Shown here in pieces: positions 1 to 8,090 of a DNA stretch of 64,000 nt (its first letter is position 1; each line of letters begins with the position of its first letter). Source of the stretch: Pseudomonas sp. SJZ074 (lineage in GTDB: Bacteria; Pseudomonadota; Gammaproteobacteria; Pseudomonadales; Pseudomonadaceae); contig NZ_VIUE01000006.1 in NCBI RefSeq assembly GCF_007828215.1, positions 62,001 through 126,000 on the forward strand. The letters are read 5' to 3'. The notes beneath the pieces are model-generated. The model did no database searches. It was given only the letters and a program-made list of their open reading frames with translations, and was not told the DNA's origin. A program made the translations under genes and the position numbers.

Positions 1-692
1 TCCGCAGCCAGGGACACCAGGCCAGCCGCGTACGTTTCATTGAAGTGGAGCCTGGGCTGGCTACGGCGACACTGGTCAATCAGGCCAGCCAACAGGCCAA
101 GGGCGAGTACCTGCTCACCCTGGCGGTGGACAGCGAGGTCGTGAACGTCAACTGGATCGAGCTGTTGCTCAACCATGCCCAGCGTCCGGAAGTCGGTGTG
201 GTCGGCGCCAGGCTGATCGACCGCCAGGGGCATATTACGCAGGCTGGCCTGATTCTGGGCCTCAATGGCGTAGTGGGTTCGGCGTTCGTCGGCGAACCCG
301 CGGATGCGCGGGGTTACATGAACCGCCTGGTGGCGGAGCAGAATTGCTCGGCGGTGTCCTTCGCCTGCCTGATGATTTCCACGCAGCTGTTCCAGGCACT
401 CGATGGCGTGGACGATACGTTGTTCGCCGAGGGGTTTGGGGATGTGGATCTATGCCTGCGAGCCGCACAGGCCGGCTACCTCACGGTGTGGACGCCTTAC
501 GTCCAGGTCGTCAACCCAGGCACCCTGCCGTCATCGCCCGAGGCTCGCCAGGCACTGCTCGGCAAATGGCAGGAAGCCATGGCGCAGGACCCCAACTACA
601 ACGGCAACCTGGCCTTGACCGGTTCTGGTTACACCCTCGGTCCGGTGGCCCAGGTGCCGTGGTCGACACTGATTGGCCAAACCCGCGTGTAA
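1..692 (+). CDS. Family 2 glycosyltransferase, 3' part (5' end outside window)
   Basis: The reading frame is open from the first base, so the gene starts upstream; about 229 residues are visible. They form the second half of a GT-A fold glycosyltransferase: an acceptor-side segment with NHAQRPEVGVVGARLID and a C-terminal block with GDVDLCLRAAQAGY. Both closely match the second GT2 domain of the large glycosyltransferase at 15778-19260, so the two are paralogues. Here the protein ends after that domain and lacks the GT-B-like tail of the larger one. The position upstream of sugar genes and fliC fits the first of two Fgt-type flagellin glycosyltransferases (inference). The metal-site region reads AVDSEV rather than a clean DxD. 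Confidence 0.85.
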   Translation, partial: RSQGHQASRVRFIEVEPGLATATLVNQASQQAKGEYLLTLAVDSEVVNVNWIELLLNHAQRPEVGVVGARLIDRQGHITQAGLILGLNGVVGSAFVGEPADARGYMNRLVAEQNCSAVSFACLMISTQLFQALDGVDDTLFAEGFGDVDLCLRAAQAGYLTVWTPYVQVVNPGTLPSSPEARQALLGKWQEAMAQDPNYNGNLALTGSGYTLGPVAQVPWSTLIGQTRV

Positions 693-715
693 GGCATCAG
701 TCGCATAGCAGGCGG

Positions 716-753
716 ACCACCGCAATTGCGAGCAGGCTCGCGATTGCGGTGGT
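716..753 (+). terminator. Strong hairpin after the glycosyltransferase gene
   Basis: Seventeen-base arms (ACCACCGCAATtGCGAG and CTCGCgATTGCGGTGGT) pair with one mismatch around a 4-base loop. The hairpin lies 24 bases after the stop codon. No T-run follows, so it is either a weak or Rho-assisted terminator, or an mRNA 3' stabiliser separating this gene from the rfb operon. Confidence 0.45.
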
Positions 754-847
754 TCTGGCAACGCAGATGTTGACTGTCAATCTTCTCCACCCCAGCCCGC
801 CCCCCCTCTTATTGCCGCCAGGCCCCGTAATATTGGGCCTCCAATCA

Positions 848-864
848 GTGGCACCATAATTGCT
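848..864 (+). promoter_or_regulatory. Sigma-54 (RpoN) promoter upstream of the rfbFGH sugar operon
   Basis: The sequence TGGCACCATAATTGCT matches the -24/-12 consensus TGGCAC-N5-TTGC: GG at 850-851, exactly ten bases, then GC at 862-863. It lies about 100 bases before rfbF. The palindrome TTGACTGTCAA (770-780), about 70 bases upstream of the -24 element, could be an activator site but is not the published FleQ box. Sigma-54 control would tie the sugar operon to the flagellar cascade. Confidence 0.75.
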
Positions 865-963
865 TTCTCAGTTATCAGCGCCTGTATTACCGGCAGCGAC
901 GCCGAATAATTGGCGTCTCTTGTGAGCAGTGGAGCGTCTTTGACGCTGATGAGAGAGAGGCAT

Positions 964-1734
964 ATGAAGGCAGTAATTCTGGCTGGAGGACTGGGCACTC
1001 GCATTAGCGAGGAGTCGCATCTCAAGCCCAAGCCGATGATTGAGATTGGTGGCAAGCCAATCATCTGGCACATCATGAAAATCTACTCTCACTACGGCAT
1101 CAACGACTTCGTGGTCTGCCTGGGCTACAAGGGTTACGTCATCAAGGAGTATTTCGCCAACTACTTCCTGCACATGTCGGACGTGACGTTCGACATGGCC
1201 AAGAACAGCATGCACATCCATCAGGGCAAGGCCGAACCTTGGCGTGTCACCCTGGTGGATACCGGCGAGGTTACGGGTACTGGCGGTCGTCTCAAGCGCG
1301 TGCGCGAATATCTGGGCGACGAGACGTTCTGCTTCACCTATGGCGACGGCGTTTCCGACGTCAACATCCGCGAGCTGATCGAGTTCCATCAACAGCACGG
1401 CAAACTGGCTACGGTCACCACCGTCCAGCCACCCGGCCGTTTTGGCGCGATGGAGCTCGAAGGTGCATGCGTCAGGGGATTCCAGGAAAAGCCCCAGGGC
1501 GATGGTGGCTGGATCAATGGCGGCTTTTTCGTGCTCGAGCCTGCTGCGCTCGATGGCATTGAAGACGACACCACCACCTGGGAATACGAGCCAATGCGCA
1601 ACCTCGCGCGACAGGGGCAGTTGATGAGTCATCTGCACCGTGGTTTCTGGCAGCCGATGGATACGTTGCGCGACCGCGTCTTCCTTGAGGAACGCTGGAA
1701 CAGCGGCCAGGCCGAATGGAAACTCTGGACTTGA
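964..1734 (+). CDS. rfbF: Glucose-1-phosphate cytidylyltransferase
   Basis: This 256-residue protein converts glucose-1-phosphate and CTP to CDP-glucose, the first step of CDP-dideoxysugar synthesis in the cytoplasm. The N-terminal signature [20 protein letters not shown] (residues 2-21) is the nucleotidyltransferase glycine-rich loop, and [13 protein letters not shown] follows. Family members are about 257 residues, so it is full length. The ATG at 964 is chosen because AGAGAGAGG lies just upstream and the start aligns with the family. It is the first gene after the sigma-54 promoter and overlaps rfbG by 19 bases, indicating translational coupling. Confidence 0.95.
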   Translation: MKAVILAGGLGTRISEESHLKPKPMIEIGGKPIIWHIMKIYSHYGINDFVVCLGYKGYVIKEYFANYFLHMSDVTFDMAKNSMHIHQGKAEPWRVTLVDTGEVTGTGGRLKRVREYLGDETFCFTYGDGVSDVNIRELIEFHQQHGKLATVTTVQPPGRFGAMELEGACVRGFQEKPQGDGGWINGGFFVLEPAALDGIEDDTTTWEYEPMRNLARQGQLMSHLHRGFWQPMDTLRDRVFLEERWNSGQAEWKLWT

Positions 1735-2789
1735 ACGCATTCTGGATGGGTAAAAAGGTCTTCCTGACCGGCCATACGGGCTTCAAGGGTGGCTGGTTGG
1801 CACTGTGGCTGCGTCAGTTGGGGGCCGAGGTCCGCGGCTTTGCGTTGCCCGCTGAAACCACGCCCGCTTTATGGTCCGTCGCAGGCGTGGATGCGCTGAT
1901 CCCCGGTGATCTGGCGGACATCTGCGACGGCGCCGCGCTGTCCTCGGTACTTGGGGCATTCCAGCCGGACGTGGTCATGCATCTCGCTGCGCAACCCCTG
2001 GTTCGCGAGGCCTATCGCAATCCCGTCCAGACTTATGCCACCAACGTCATGGGCACGGTCAATCTGCTCGAAGCCGTTCGTCATTGCCCAAGCGTACGGG
2101 CGGTGGTCGTGGTCACCACTGATAAATGCTACGAAAACCGCGAGTGGGTCTTGCCCTATCGTGAATACGACGCCTTGGGCGGCTTCGACCCCTACAGCAA
2201 CAGCAAGGCGTGCGTTGAATTGCTATGTGCCTCTTATCGCAATTCGTTCCTGCAGGATGCCGGCATCGCGCTGGCGACGGCTCGGGCCGGCAATGTCATC
2301 GGCGGTGGTGACTGGTCGCCGGAGCGGCTGGTGCCGGATATTTTTCGCGCCTGGCAGAACGATGAGGAAGTGGTGCTGCGTTATCCACAGGCAACTCGTC
2401 CCTGGCAACACGCCCTTGAGCCGCTGATGGGTTACCTGATGCTGGCCAGGGCGCTGGTGGAGGACGCTGAGCGTCACGTCGGCGCCTGGAACTTCGGTCC
2501 GCAGAGCGACAACGTCGCCACGGTCGAAACCATCGTCGGCCTGCTCGCCGGGCAATGGCCGACGCCGGTGCGCTGGACAGTCGATCCATTGGCTCAACCC
2601 CACGAGGCCGGTTTGCTGGCACTCGATTCCAGCAAGGCACGCGAAGAGCTCGGCTGGATGCCGCGCTGGTCCCTCGCGACCAGTCTCGAGCGCACGCTGG
2701 CCTGGCACCTGGCCTGGCAGAACGGCCAGGACATGCACTCCTTTACCCGCAAGCAGATCGCGGACTACCAAGGCGATACCCATGAGTGA
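1716..2789 (+). CDS. rfbG: CDP-glucose 4,6-dehydratase
   Basis: A 357-residue short-chain dehydrogenase of the extended type that turns CDP-glucose into CDP-4-keto-6-deoxyglucose with bound NAD. The Rossmann motif [10 protein letters not shown] (residues 18-27) is characteristic of RfbG, and the catalytic tyrosine-lysine pair appears as Y-x3-K near KCYENREW and [11 protein letters not shown]. The start lies inside the end of rfbF; a later ATG at 1746 would still keep the Rossmann strand, but the longer form matches RfbG proteins that begin a few residues before FWxGKxVF. It overlaps rfbH by 8 bases. Confidence 0.95.
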   Translation: METLDLNAFWMGKKVFLTGHTGFKGGWLALWLRQLGAEVRGFALPAETTPALWSVAGVDALIPGDLADICDGAALSSVLGAFQPDVVMHLAAQPLVREAYRNPVQTYATNVMGTVNLLEAVRHCPSVRAVVVVTTDKCYENREWVLPYREYDALGGFDPYSNSKACVELLCASYRNSFLQDAGIALATARAGNVIGGGDWSPERLVPDIFRAWQNDEEVVLRYPQATRPWQHALEPLMGYLMLARALVEDAERHVGAWNFGPQSDNVATVETIVGLLAGQWPTPVRWTVDPLAQPHEAGLLALDSSKAREELGWMPRWSLATSLERTLAWHLAWQNGQDMHSFTRKQIADYQGDTHE

Positions 2790-4101
2790 AAGTACTACGC
2801 AACTGCGCCAACAAATTGTCGAGCTGGTGGGGCGCTATGCGCAGTCGGCGCTCGCTCCGCAGGTGTTCGTGGCCGGGCAGAGCAGTGTGCCGCCGGCCGG
2901 TAAGGTCATTGGCGCCGCGGAATTGCAATCGATGACCGAGGCGGTGCTGGATGGTTGGTTGACCACCGGCCGGTTCAACGAGGCTTTCGAAAAACGCCTG
3001 GCCCAATACCTGGGGCGTCGTTGCGTGTTGACCACCAATTCGGGCTCATCGGCCAACCTGCTGGCGTTTTCCGCCTTGACCTCCCCGCGCCTGGGGGATC
3101 GCGCGATCAAGCCCGGCGATGAAGTGATTGGTGTCGCCGCCGGCTTCCCGACCACCGTTAATCCGATCCTGCAGTTTGGCGCGGTACCGGTGTTTGTCGA
3201 TGTCGAACTGGGTACGTACAACATCGATCCGGCCAAGATTGAAGCGGCCATCGGACCGAAGACCAAGGCCATCATGCTCGCTCATACCTTGGGCAACCCC
3301 TATGACCTGGGTGTGGTGCGGGCGCTGTGCGACAAATACAAACTGTGGCTGATCGAAGACTGCTGCGATGCCCTGGGCTCGACCTATAAGGGCCGCATGG
3401 TCGGTACCTTCGGCGACATCGGTACCTTGAGCTTCTACCCGGCGCACCACATCACCATGGGCGAGGGCGGCGCGGTGTTCACCGACAGCCCGTTGCTCAA
3501 GCGCATCATGGAATCTTTCCGCGACTGGGGCCGTGATTGCTATTGCGAGCCCGGCCAGGACAACACCTGCAAGCAGCGCTTCTGCAAGCAGATGGGCGAG
3601 CTGCCGGAAGGCTATGACCACAAGTACACCTATTCGCACCTGGGTTATAACCTGAAGATCACTGACATGCAGGCCGCCTGTGCCTTGGCGCAGATGGACC
3701 GTGTGGAGGATTTCACGGCTGCGCGCAAGCGTAACTTCCGCTGGCTCAGCGAGCGGTTGGCCAATTGCAGCGACTTCCTCATCCTGCCCGAGGCGACCCC
3801 GGACAGTGACCCTTCGTGGTTCGGCTTCCCTGTGACTCTGCGCGACGGCTGCGGCATCAAGCGCGTCGAGCTGTTGCGCTATCTGGACAGCCAGAACGTC
3901 GGCACGCGGTTGTTGTTCGCCGGCAACCTGGTGCGCCAGCCTTACATGCTGGGCCGTAACTTCCGCATCAGCGGCGAGTTGACGGTGACCGACAAAATCA
4001 TGAACGACACCTTCTGGATCGGCGTCTGGCCGGGACTGGGCGAGGAGCATCTGGGTCATGCGGCCCGCTGCCTGGAACATTTCTTCGGGCTGGATCGCTG
4101 A
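2782..4101 (+). CDS. rfbH: CDP-4-keto-6-deoxyglucose-3-dehydrase (E1), PMP and [2Fe-2S] enzyme
   Basis: A 439-residue fold-type I aminotransferase relative that removes the C3 hydroxyl to give CDP-4-keto-3,6-dideoxyglucose after reduction. The usual lysine of aminotransferases is replaced by histidine in SFYPAHHITMGEGG, the hallmark of E1. Cysteines for the iron-sulfur cluster are visible: one in LIEDCCDALG and three in DCYCEPGQDNTC (C-x-C-x7-C). The partner reductase E3 (AscD/RfbI type) is not encoded in this window, so electrons must come from elsewhere. The next gene starts in the last base of the stop codon. Confidence 0.95.
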   Translation: MSESTTQLRQQIVELVGRYAQSALAPQVFVAGQSSVPPAGKVIGAAELQSMTEAVLDGWLTTGRFNEAFEKRLAQYLGRRCVLTTNSGSSANLLAFSALTSPRLGDRAIKPGDEVIGVAAGFPTTVNPILQFGAVPVFVDVELGTYNIDPAKIEAAIGPKTKAIMLAHTLGNPYDLGVVRALCDKYKLWLIEDCCDALGSTYKGRMVGTFGDIGTLSFYPAHHITMGEGGAVFTDSPLLKRIMESFRDWGRDCYCEPGQDNTCKQRFCKQMGELPEGYDHKYTYSHLGYNLKITDMQAACALAQMDRVEDFTAARKRNFRWLSERLANCSDFLILPEATPDSDPSWFGFPVTLRDGCGIKRVELLRYLDSQNVGTRLLFAGNLVRQPYMLGRNFRISGELTVTDKIMNDTFWIGVWPGLGEEHLGHAARCLEHFFGLDR

Positions 4102-4796
4102 TGCGTGCCTACGTCCTGTGTGGTGGTTTCGGCACTCGCCTGAGTGCCGTGCTCCAGGGTTCGCAGAAAGCCGTGGTGGATATCCACGGCCGGCCGTTCC
4201 TAGCGTTGGTGCTGGCGGAGCTGAAGCAGGCCGGCATGACCCAGGCCGTATTGTGCGCGCACTACCGGGCCGATCAATTGGCCGAACTGCTGCCGTCCCT
4301 GATGGCCGAAACCGGCCTGGATCTGCAGATAGTGGTCGAGGAACAGCCCATGGGCACCGGCGGGGCCATTCTGCATGCCTTGCGGCAGATGCCACCCGAA
4401 GGGCGCTTCCTGGTGCTCAATGCCGACACCTGGCTCGACCGTCGGGCCTATCGGTTGGCCATGACCGCCCCCGGCAATGTGCTGGTGGGTGTTGAGGTCG
4501 ACGACCGCTCTCGCTACGGCAGCCTGGAATGTGCCGAAGATCTGCAACTGCTGGCGCTCAAGGAAAAGGGCTTGTCCGGACCGGGTGTGGTCAATGCCGG
4601 CGTCTATGCATTCACGGCCGACGCCTTGCAACACTGCGTCGTCCAGCCCTGCTCGATGGAACAGGACATCCTGCCGATGCTGATTCGGCGCCGCTCGCTC
4701 AAGGTCTGCGCCTATAGCGGACCCTTCATCGATATCGGAACGCCCGACGCCTTGAGTGCCTTCAAGTCGGGATTCGAGGAGGCCATCCAGCCATGA
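4101..4796 (+). CDS. Sugar-phosphate nucleotidyltransferase, HddC-like
   Basis: This 231-residue protein has the nucleotidyltransferase loop VLCGGFGTRLS at residues 5-15, followed by the KAVVDIHGRPFL segment. GVVNAGVYAF and a C-terminal SGPFIDIGTPDAL are typical of D-glycero-D-manno-heptose-1-phosphate guanylyltransferases (HddC) and related GDP-sugar enzymes. It overlaps the following GHMP kinase by 4 bases, and a kinase beside a guanylyltransferase is the usual HddA/HddC arrangement. The sugar could be a heptose or another hexose phosphate; the nucleotide is inferred to be GTP from the family only. Confidence 0.8.
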   Translation: MRAYVLCGGFGTRLSAVLQGSQKAVVDIHGRPFLALVLAELKQAGMTQAVLCAHYRADQLAELLPSLMAETGLDLQIVVEEQPMGTGGAILHALRQMPPEGRFLVLNADTWLDRRAYRLAMTAPGNVLVGVEVDDRSRYGSLECAEDLQLLALKEKGLSGPGVVNAGVYAFTADALQHCVVQPCSMEQDILPMLIRRRSLKVCAYSGPFIDIGTPDALSAFKSGFEEAIQP

Positions 4797-6160
4797 ACCA
4801 ACTGGCCAGAACACAAACCGTCTACATGAACCAGACCATTCTCGACGCCGTAGAGTGCATCGAGACAGGCGATCTGCAAATCGTCTTCGTGGTCAACGAG
4901 CATTGGCACCTGGAAGGCGTATTGACCAACGGTGACCTGCGTCGTTATCTGCTCCAGGGCGGTGAAACGAGCGTGCCAGTCACCGAGTGCATGAACACCG
5001 CATACCGTTCGGTCAAGGTCGGTGCTTCGCGCGAAGAAATGCTCAAGATCTTCGACCTGAGCTACAACGCGATTCCGGTGGTGGACGAGGCCGGTTGCCT
5101 GGTGGACGTCGTCACCCCGGCACGACTGGCCGCCAACCAGGAAGTGCCGGTGCTGGCCCGGGCAAGGGCGCCAGTGCGGATGAGTTTCAGCGGTGGCGGT
5201 TCGGACCTGACCTATTATTTCGTGGAAAATCCGGCGGCGGTGCTCAGTTGCACCGTCGGGCTGTACTCCCATGCCACGTTGATTCCGCGGACCGACAGCG
5301 TGATTCGGATCTTCTCCGAGGACCTGGGAACCCGCGAATCCTATGATTCCCTGGATGAGTTGCTGGAGCATGCCGACAAGGGCCTGCTGGCAACCATCGT
5401 GTCGGTGATCCAACCCAACTATGGGCTGGACCTGTACATGCGTTCCGATTTTCCGGTGGGCTCGGGCCTGGGCGGCTCGTCGGCGGTCGCCACGGCGGTG
5501 ATCGCAGCGTTCAACGAGTTGCGTCGCGATCGTTGGACCACCTATGAAGTGGCAGAACTGGCATTCCAGGCCGAGCGCCTGTGCTTCGGCATCGCCGGTG
5601 GCTGGCAGGACCAGTACGCTTCGGCGTTCGGTGGCTTCAACCTGATCGAGTTTCGCGAGGGGCGCAACCTGGTTCACCCGATCCGTCTCGAGGATTCGAT
5701 CTGCAACGAGCTGGAAGAGTGCCTGGTACTCTGCGATACCCGTATTTCCCATGACTCCGGCAAGCTCCATGTGCAACAGCGCGCGGAAATGAGCAGCAAG
5801 AGTGAGCAAAGCCTGCTGCTGACCGAAAGCGTGTCGCTGTGCCGGCGCATGCACCACCACCTGATTCGTGGCGAGCTGCACGATTTCGGCCGCTGCCTGC
5901 ATGAAGGCTGGATGCTCAAGAAACAATTCTCCCAGGCGGTCAGCGACAGTGTGCTTGACCAGATCTACGAGTGCGCCGTGGACGCGGGCTCCCTGGGCGG
6001 CAAGTTGCTCGGAGCCGGTGGCGGCGGTTTCTTCCTGTTCTTCGTACAACCCCAGCACCGCCAGGCCGTGACCGAGAAGGTCAGAGCGCTTGGCTGCCGA
6101 ACCACCGATTTCCGTTTTGAATCCAACGGTGTCACTTCCTGGCGGACCAAAATTCAATGA
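4793..6160 (+). CDS. CBS-domain / GHMP sugar kinase fusion (HddA-like kinase)
   Basis: The 455-residue product has two parts. Residues 1 to about 115 form a pair of CBS domains (GVLTNGDLRRYLLQGG and AIPVVDEAGCLVDVVTP), which normally bind adenine nucleotides and tune activity. From about residue 120 a GHMP kinase follows: RAPVRMSFSGGGSDL, the ATP-binding loop PVGSGLGGSSAVATA and the C-terminal LLGAGGGGFFLFF. The kinase resembles heptose-7-phosphate kinases (HddA). CBS pairs are better known attached to sugar nucleotidyltransferases; here they sit on the kinase beside a nucleotidyltransferase without them. Overlaps of 4 bases with both neighbours suggest coupled translation. Confidence 0.8.
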   Translation: MNQLARTQTVYMNQTILDAVECIETGDLQIVFVVNEHWHLEGVLTNGDLRRYLLQGGETSVPVTECMNTAYRSVKVGASREEMLKIFDLSYNAIPVVDEAGCLVDVVTPARLAANQEVPVLARARAPVRMSFSGGGSDLTYYFVENPAAVLSCTVGLYSHATLIPRTDSVIRIFSEDLGTRESYDSLDELLEHADKGLLATIVSVIQPNYGLDLYMRSDFPVGSGLGGSSAVATAVIAAFNELRRDRWTTYEVAELAFQAERLCFGIAGGWQDQYASAFGGFNLIEFREGRNLVHPIRLEDSICNELEECLVLCDTRISHDSGKLHVQQRAEMSSKSEQSLLLTESVSLCRRMHHHLIRGELHDFGRCLHEGWMLKKQFSQAVSDSVLDQIYECAVDAGSLGGKLLGAGGGGFFLFFVQPQHRQAVTEKVRALGCRTTDFRFESNGVTSWRTKIQ

Positions 6161-8058
6161 GCAAGCCGATCTTCAGCATCGATGGCGTGACCATCGGTGA
6201 GCAACATACATTTGTCATCGCGGAAGTGGGCAACAACCACAACGGCTCGGTGGAACTGGCCCGGCAACTGGTGGACGCGTCCATCGAGGCGGGGGCCGAC
6301 TGCGTGAAGTTCCAGCTGCGTAATCGCGAGGCGCTGTACCGTACCAAGGCCGACGGCTCCCGGGCCGAAGACCTGGGCGTGGAATATATCCAGGACCTGC
6401 TGGATAAAGTCGAGCTGAGTGTGGATGAGCACCGACTGATCCGCGAGTACTGCGCGCAGAAGGGCATCAGCTACATCTGCACGCCCTGGGACGAGCCGAG
6501 TGTCGATGTGCTGGCCGGCTTTGACGTTCCGGCGCTGAAAATCGCCTCCGCCGACCTGTGCAACCCGTACCTGATCGCCAAAGCCGCTTCGCTGGGCAAA
6601 CCGTTGGTCCTGTCCACCGGCATGTCGCTGGAACACGAGATTATTCGGGCCATCGAACAACTCAAGGGCCTGGGTGTTCCTTTCGCGCTGCTGCACTGCA
6701 ACAGTACCTACCCGGCTCCGGAAACCGATATCCAGCTCGGTTACCTGGCGCGTTTGCGCCAGTTGCATGACCTGGTGGGGTATTCGGGCCATGAGCGTGG
6801 CACGGCCATCAGCATCGCCGCAGTGGCATTGGGCGCCAAGCTGATCGAGCGTCACATCACCCTGGATCGTAGTATGGAAGGACCTGACCATCTGGCGAGC
6901 CTTGAACCCGAAGAGTTTCGGCAACTGGTAGAGGGTATCCGCCAAGTCGAGAAAGCCCTGCCGTGGACCGGGCCGGGGCGCCATGCCAGCCAGGGGGAAT
7001 TGCTCAATCGTGAGAACCTGGGCAAGAGCGTGATTGCGGTCCGGGCTATCGAACCTGGCGAAACGTTCTCCCAAGACATGCTGCGCGTTGCGAGTCCCGG
7101 CCAGGGCCTGCCGCCGTATCGGTTGGCTGATCTGCTGGGTAAGCCGGCCGGACGCGCCATTGCCCAGGGCGATTTCCTGTTCGACAGTGACCTGGTCGCA
7201 CAGCAGGAGGTTCGCCGTGAATACGCCATGCCGATTCTCTGGGGCGTGCCGGTGCGTTACCACGACTTCCTGCAATACGACCAGTGGATCAAACCTGACC
7301 TGTTCGAATTCCATCTGTCCTACCGCGACCTGAGCGTGGCGCCACAGGCCTACCTGCGTACCGTCGAATGCTCGCGTCTGGTGGTGCACGCGCCTGAGCT
7401 GTTCGAGAACAGCGAACTGCTGGACCTGGCGGCGGACGACCTGGACTACCGCCAGCGCTCCATCGTCAACCTGCAACGGGTGGTGGATGCGACGTTGCAG
7501 ATCGCCGAGTTCTTCCCCAAGGCCGATTCGTTGCTGATCGTGGCAAACGTCGGCGGCTTCTCGGCCGACGAACCTTTCCCCCTCAGCCACCGGGCCGAAC
7601 TGTATCGGCGTTTCCGTGAGTCCTGCGCCCAGATCGACTTCGGTCGCACCGAGTTGATCCCGCAGAACATGGCACCGTTCCCTTGGCATTTCGGCGGGCA
7701 ACGTCACCAGAACATTTTCATGATGCCCCAGGAGCTGGCCGAACAGGCCAAGGCGATGAACATGCGTCTGTGCCTGGATCTCTCGCACCTGCAAATGGCC
7801 TGCTTCCATTTCGGCCTCGACTTCCAGGCTGCCCTGGCCCTGCTGCTGCCGCATTCGGCGCACCTGCACGTGGCCGATGCCAAGGGCAGCAACGGCGAAG
7901 GCGTGCTCATGGGCACCGGGGACGTGGACTGGCCGGCGACCTGGGCGCAGCTCAAGCAGTATCCGCAGCTGAGTTTTATTCCCGAAGTGTGGCAGGGCCA
8001 CAAGGATCATGGTGCCGGGTTCTGGTCGGCGCTTGAGTTTCTGAACGAATTGAATTGA
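6157..8058 (+). CDS. NeuB-type nonulosonate synthase fused to a xylose-isomerase-like TIM barrel
   Basis: This 633-residue protein is nearly twice the length of ordinary NeuB (about 345). Residues 10 to 265 are the PEP-condensing NeuB barrel (IAEVGNNHNG, CVKFQLRNRE, VGYSGHERG, IERHITLDRSMEGPDH). Residues about 285 to 350 are the SAF/antifreeze-like domain (ENLGKSVIAVRAIEPGE). Residues about 360 to 625 form a second barrel like sugar-phosphate isomerases/epimerases, with likely metal ligands in CLDLSHLQMA, HLHVADAKG and FIPEVWQGH. NeuB makes nine-carbon sialic-acid-like sugars from an N-acyl hexosamine and PEP. No NeuC or CMP-transferase is present here, so substrate and product are uncertain. 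Confidence 0.85.
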   Translation: MSKPIFSIDGVTIGEQHTFVIAEVGNNHNGSVELARQLVDASIEAGADCVKFQLRNREALYRTKADGSRAEDLGVEYIQDLLDKVELSVDEHRLIREYCAQKGISYICTPWDEPSVDVLAGFDVPALKIASADLCNPYLIAKAASLGKPLVLSTGMSLEHEIIRAIEQLKGLGVPFALLHCNSTYPAPETDIQLGYLARLRQLHDLVGYSGHERGTAISIAAVALGAKLIERHITLDRSMEGPDHLASLEPEEFRQLVEGIRQVEKALPWTGPGRHASQGELLNRENLGKSVIAVRAIEPGETFSQDMLRVASPGQGLPPYRLADLLGKPAGRAIAQGDFLFDSDLVAQQEVRREYAMPILWGVPVRYHDFLQYDQWIKPDLFEFHLSYRDLSVAPQAYLRTVECSRLVVHAPELFENSELLDLAADDLDYRQRSIVNLQRVVDATLQIAEFFPKADSLLIVANVGGFSADEPFPLSHRAELYRRFRESCAQIDFGRTELIPQNMAPFPWHFGGQRHQNIFMMPQELAEQAKAMNMRLCLDLSHLQMACFHFGLDFQAALALLLPHSAHLHVADAKGSNGEGVLMGTGDVDWPATWAQLKQYPQLSFIPEVWQGHKDHGAGFWSALEFLNELN

Positions 8059-8090
8059 GCCGAGCGCTCGGCGAATTGGGGTTTTGAGAG

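Noticed and set aside
344..859. Plus-strand frame overlapping the first glycosyltransferase and the rfbF promoter
   Set aside because: Out of frame with the glycosyltransferase and without a family or ribosome site.
3046..4395. Long minus-strand frame opposite rfbH
   Set aside because: It mirrors a clear gene; high GC leaves the opposite strand free of stops. No recognisable domain.
6154..8010. 618-codon minus-strand frame opposite the NeuB fusion
   Set aside because: Shadow of a well-supported gene with no known motif or ribosome site.
8059..8072. GCCGAGCGCTCGGC palindrome before the ThDP gene
   Set aside because: Perfect but short and without a T-run or known operator; left as a note only.
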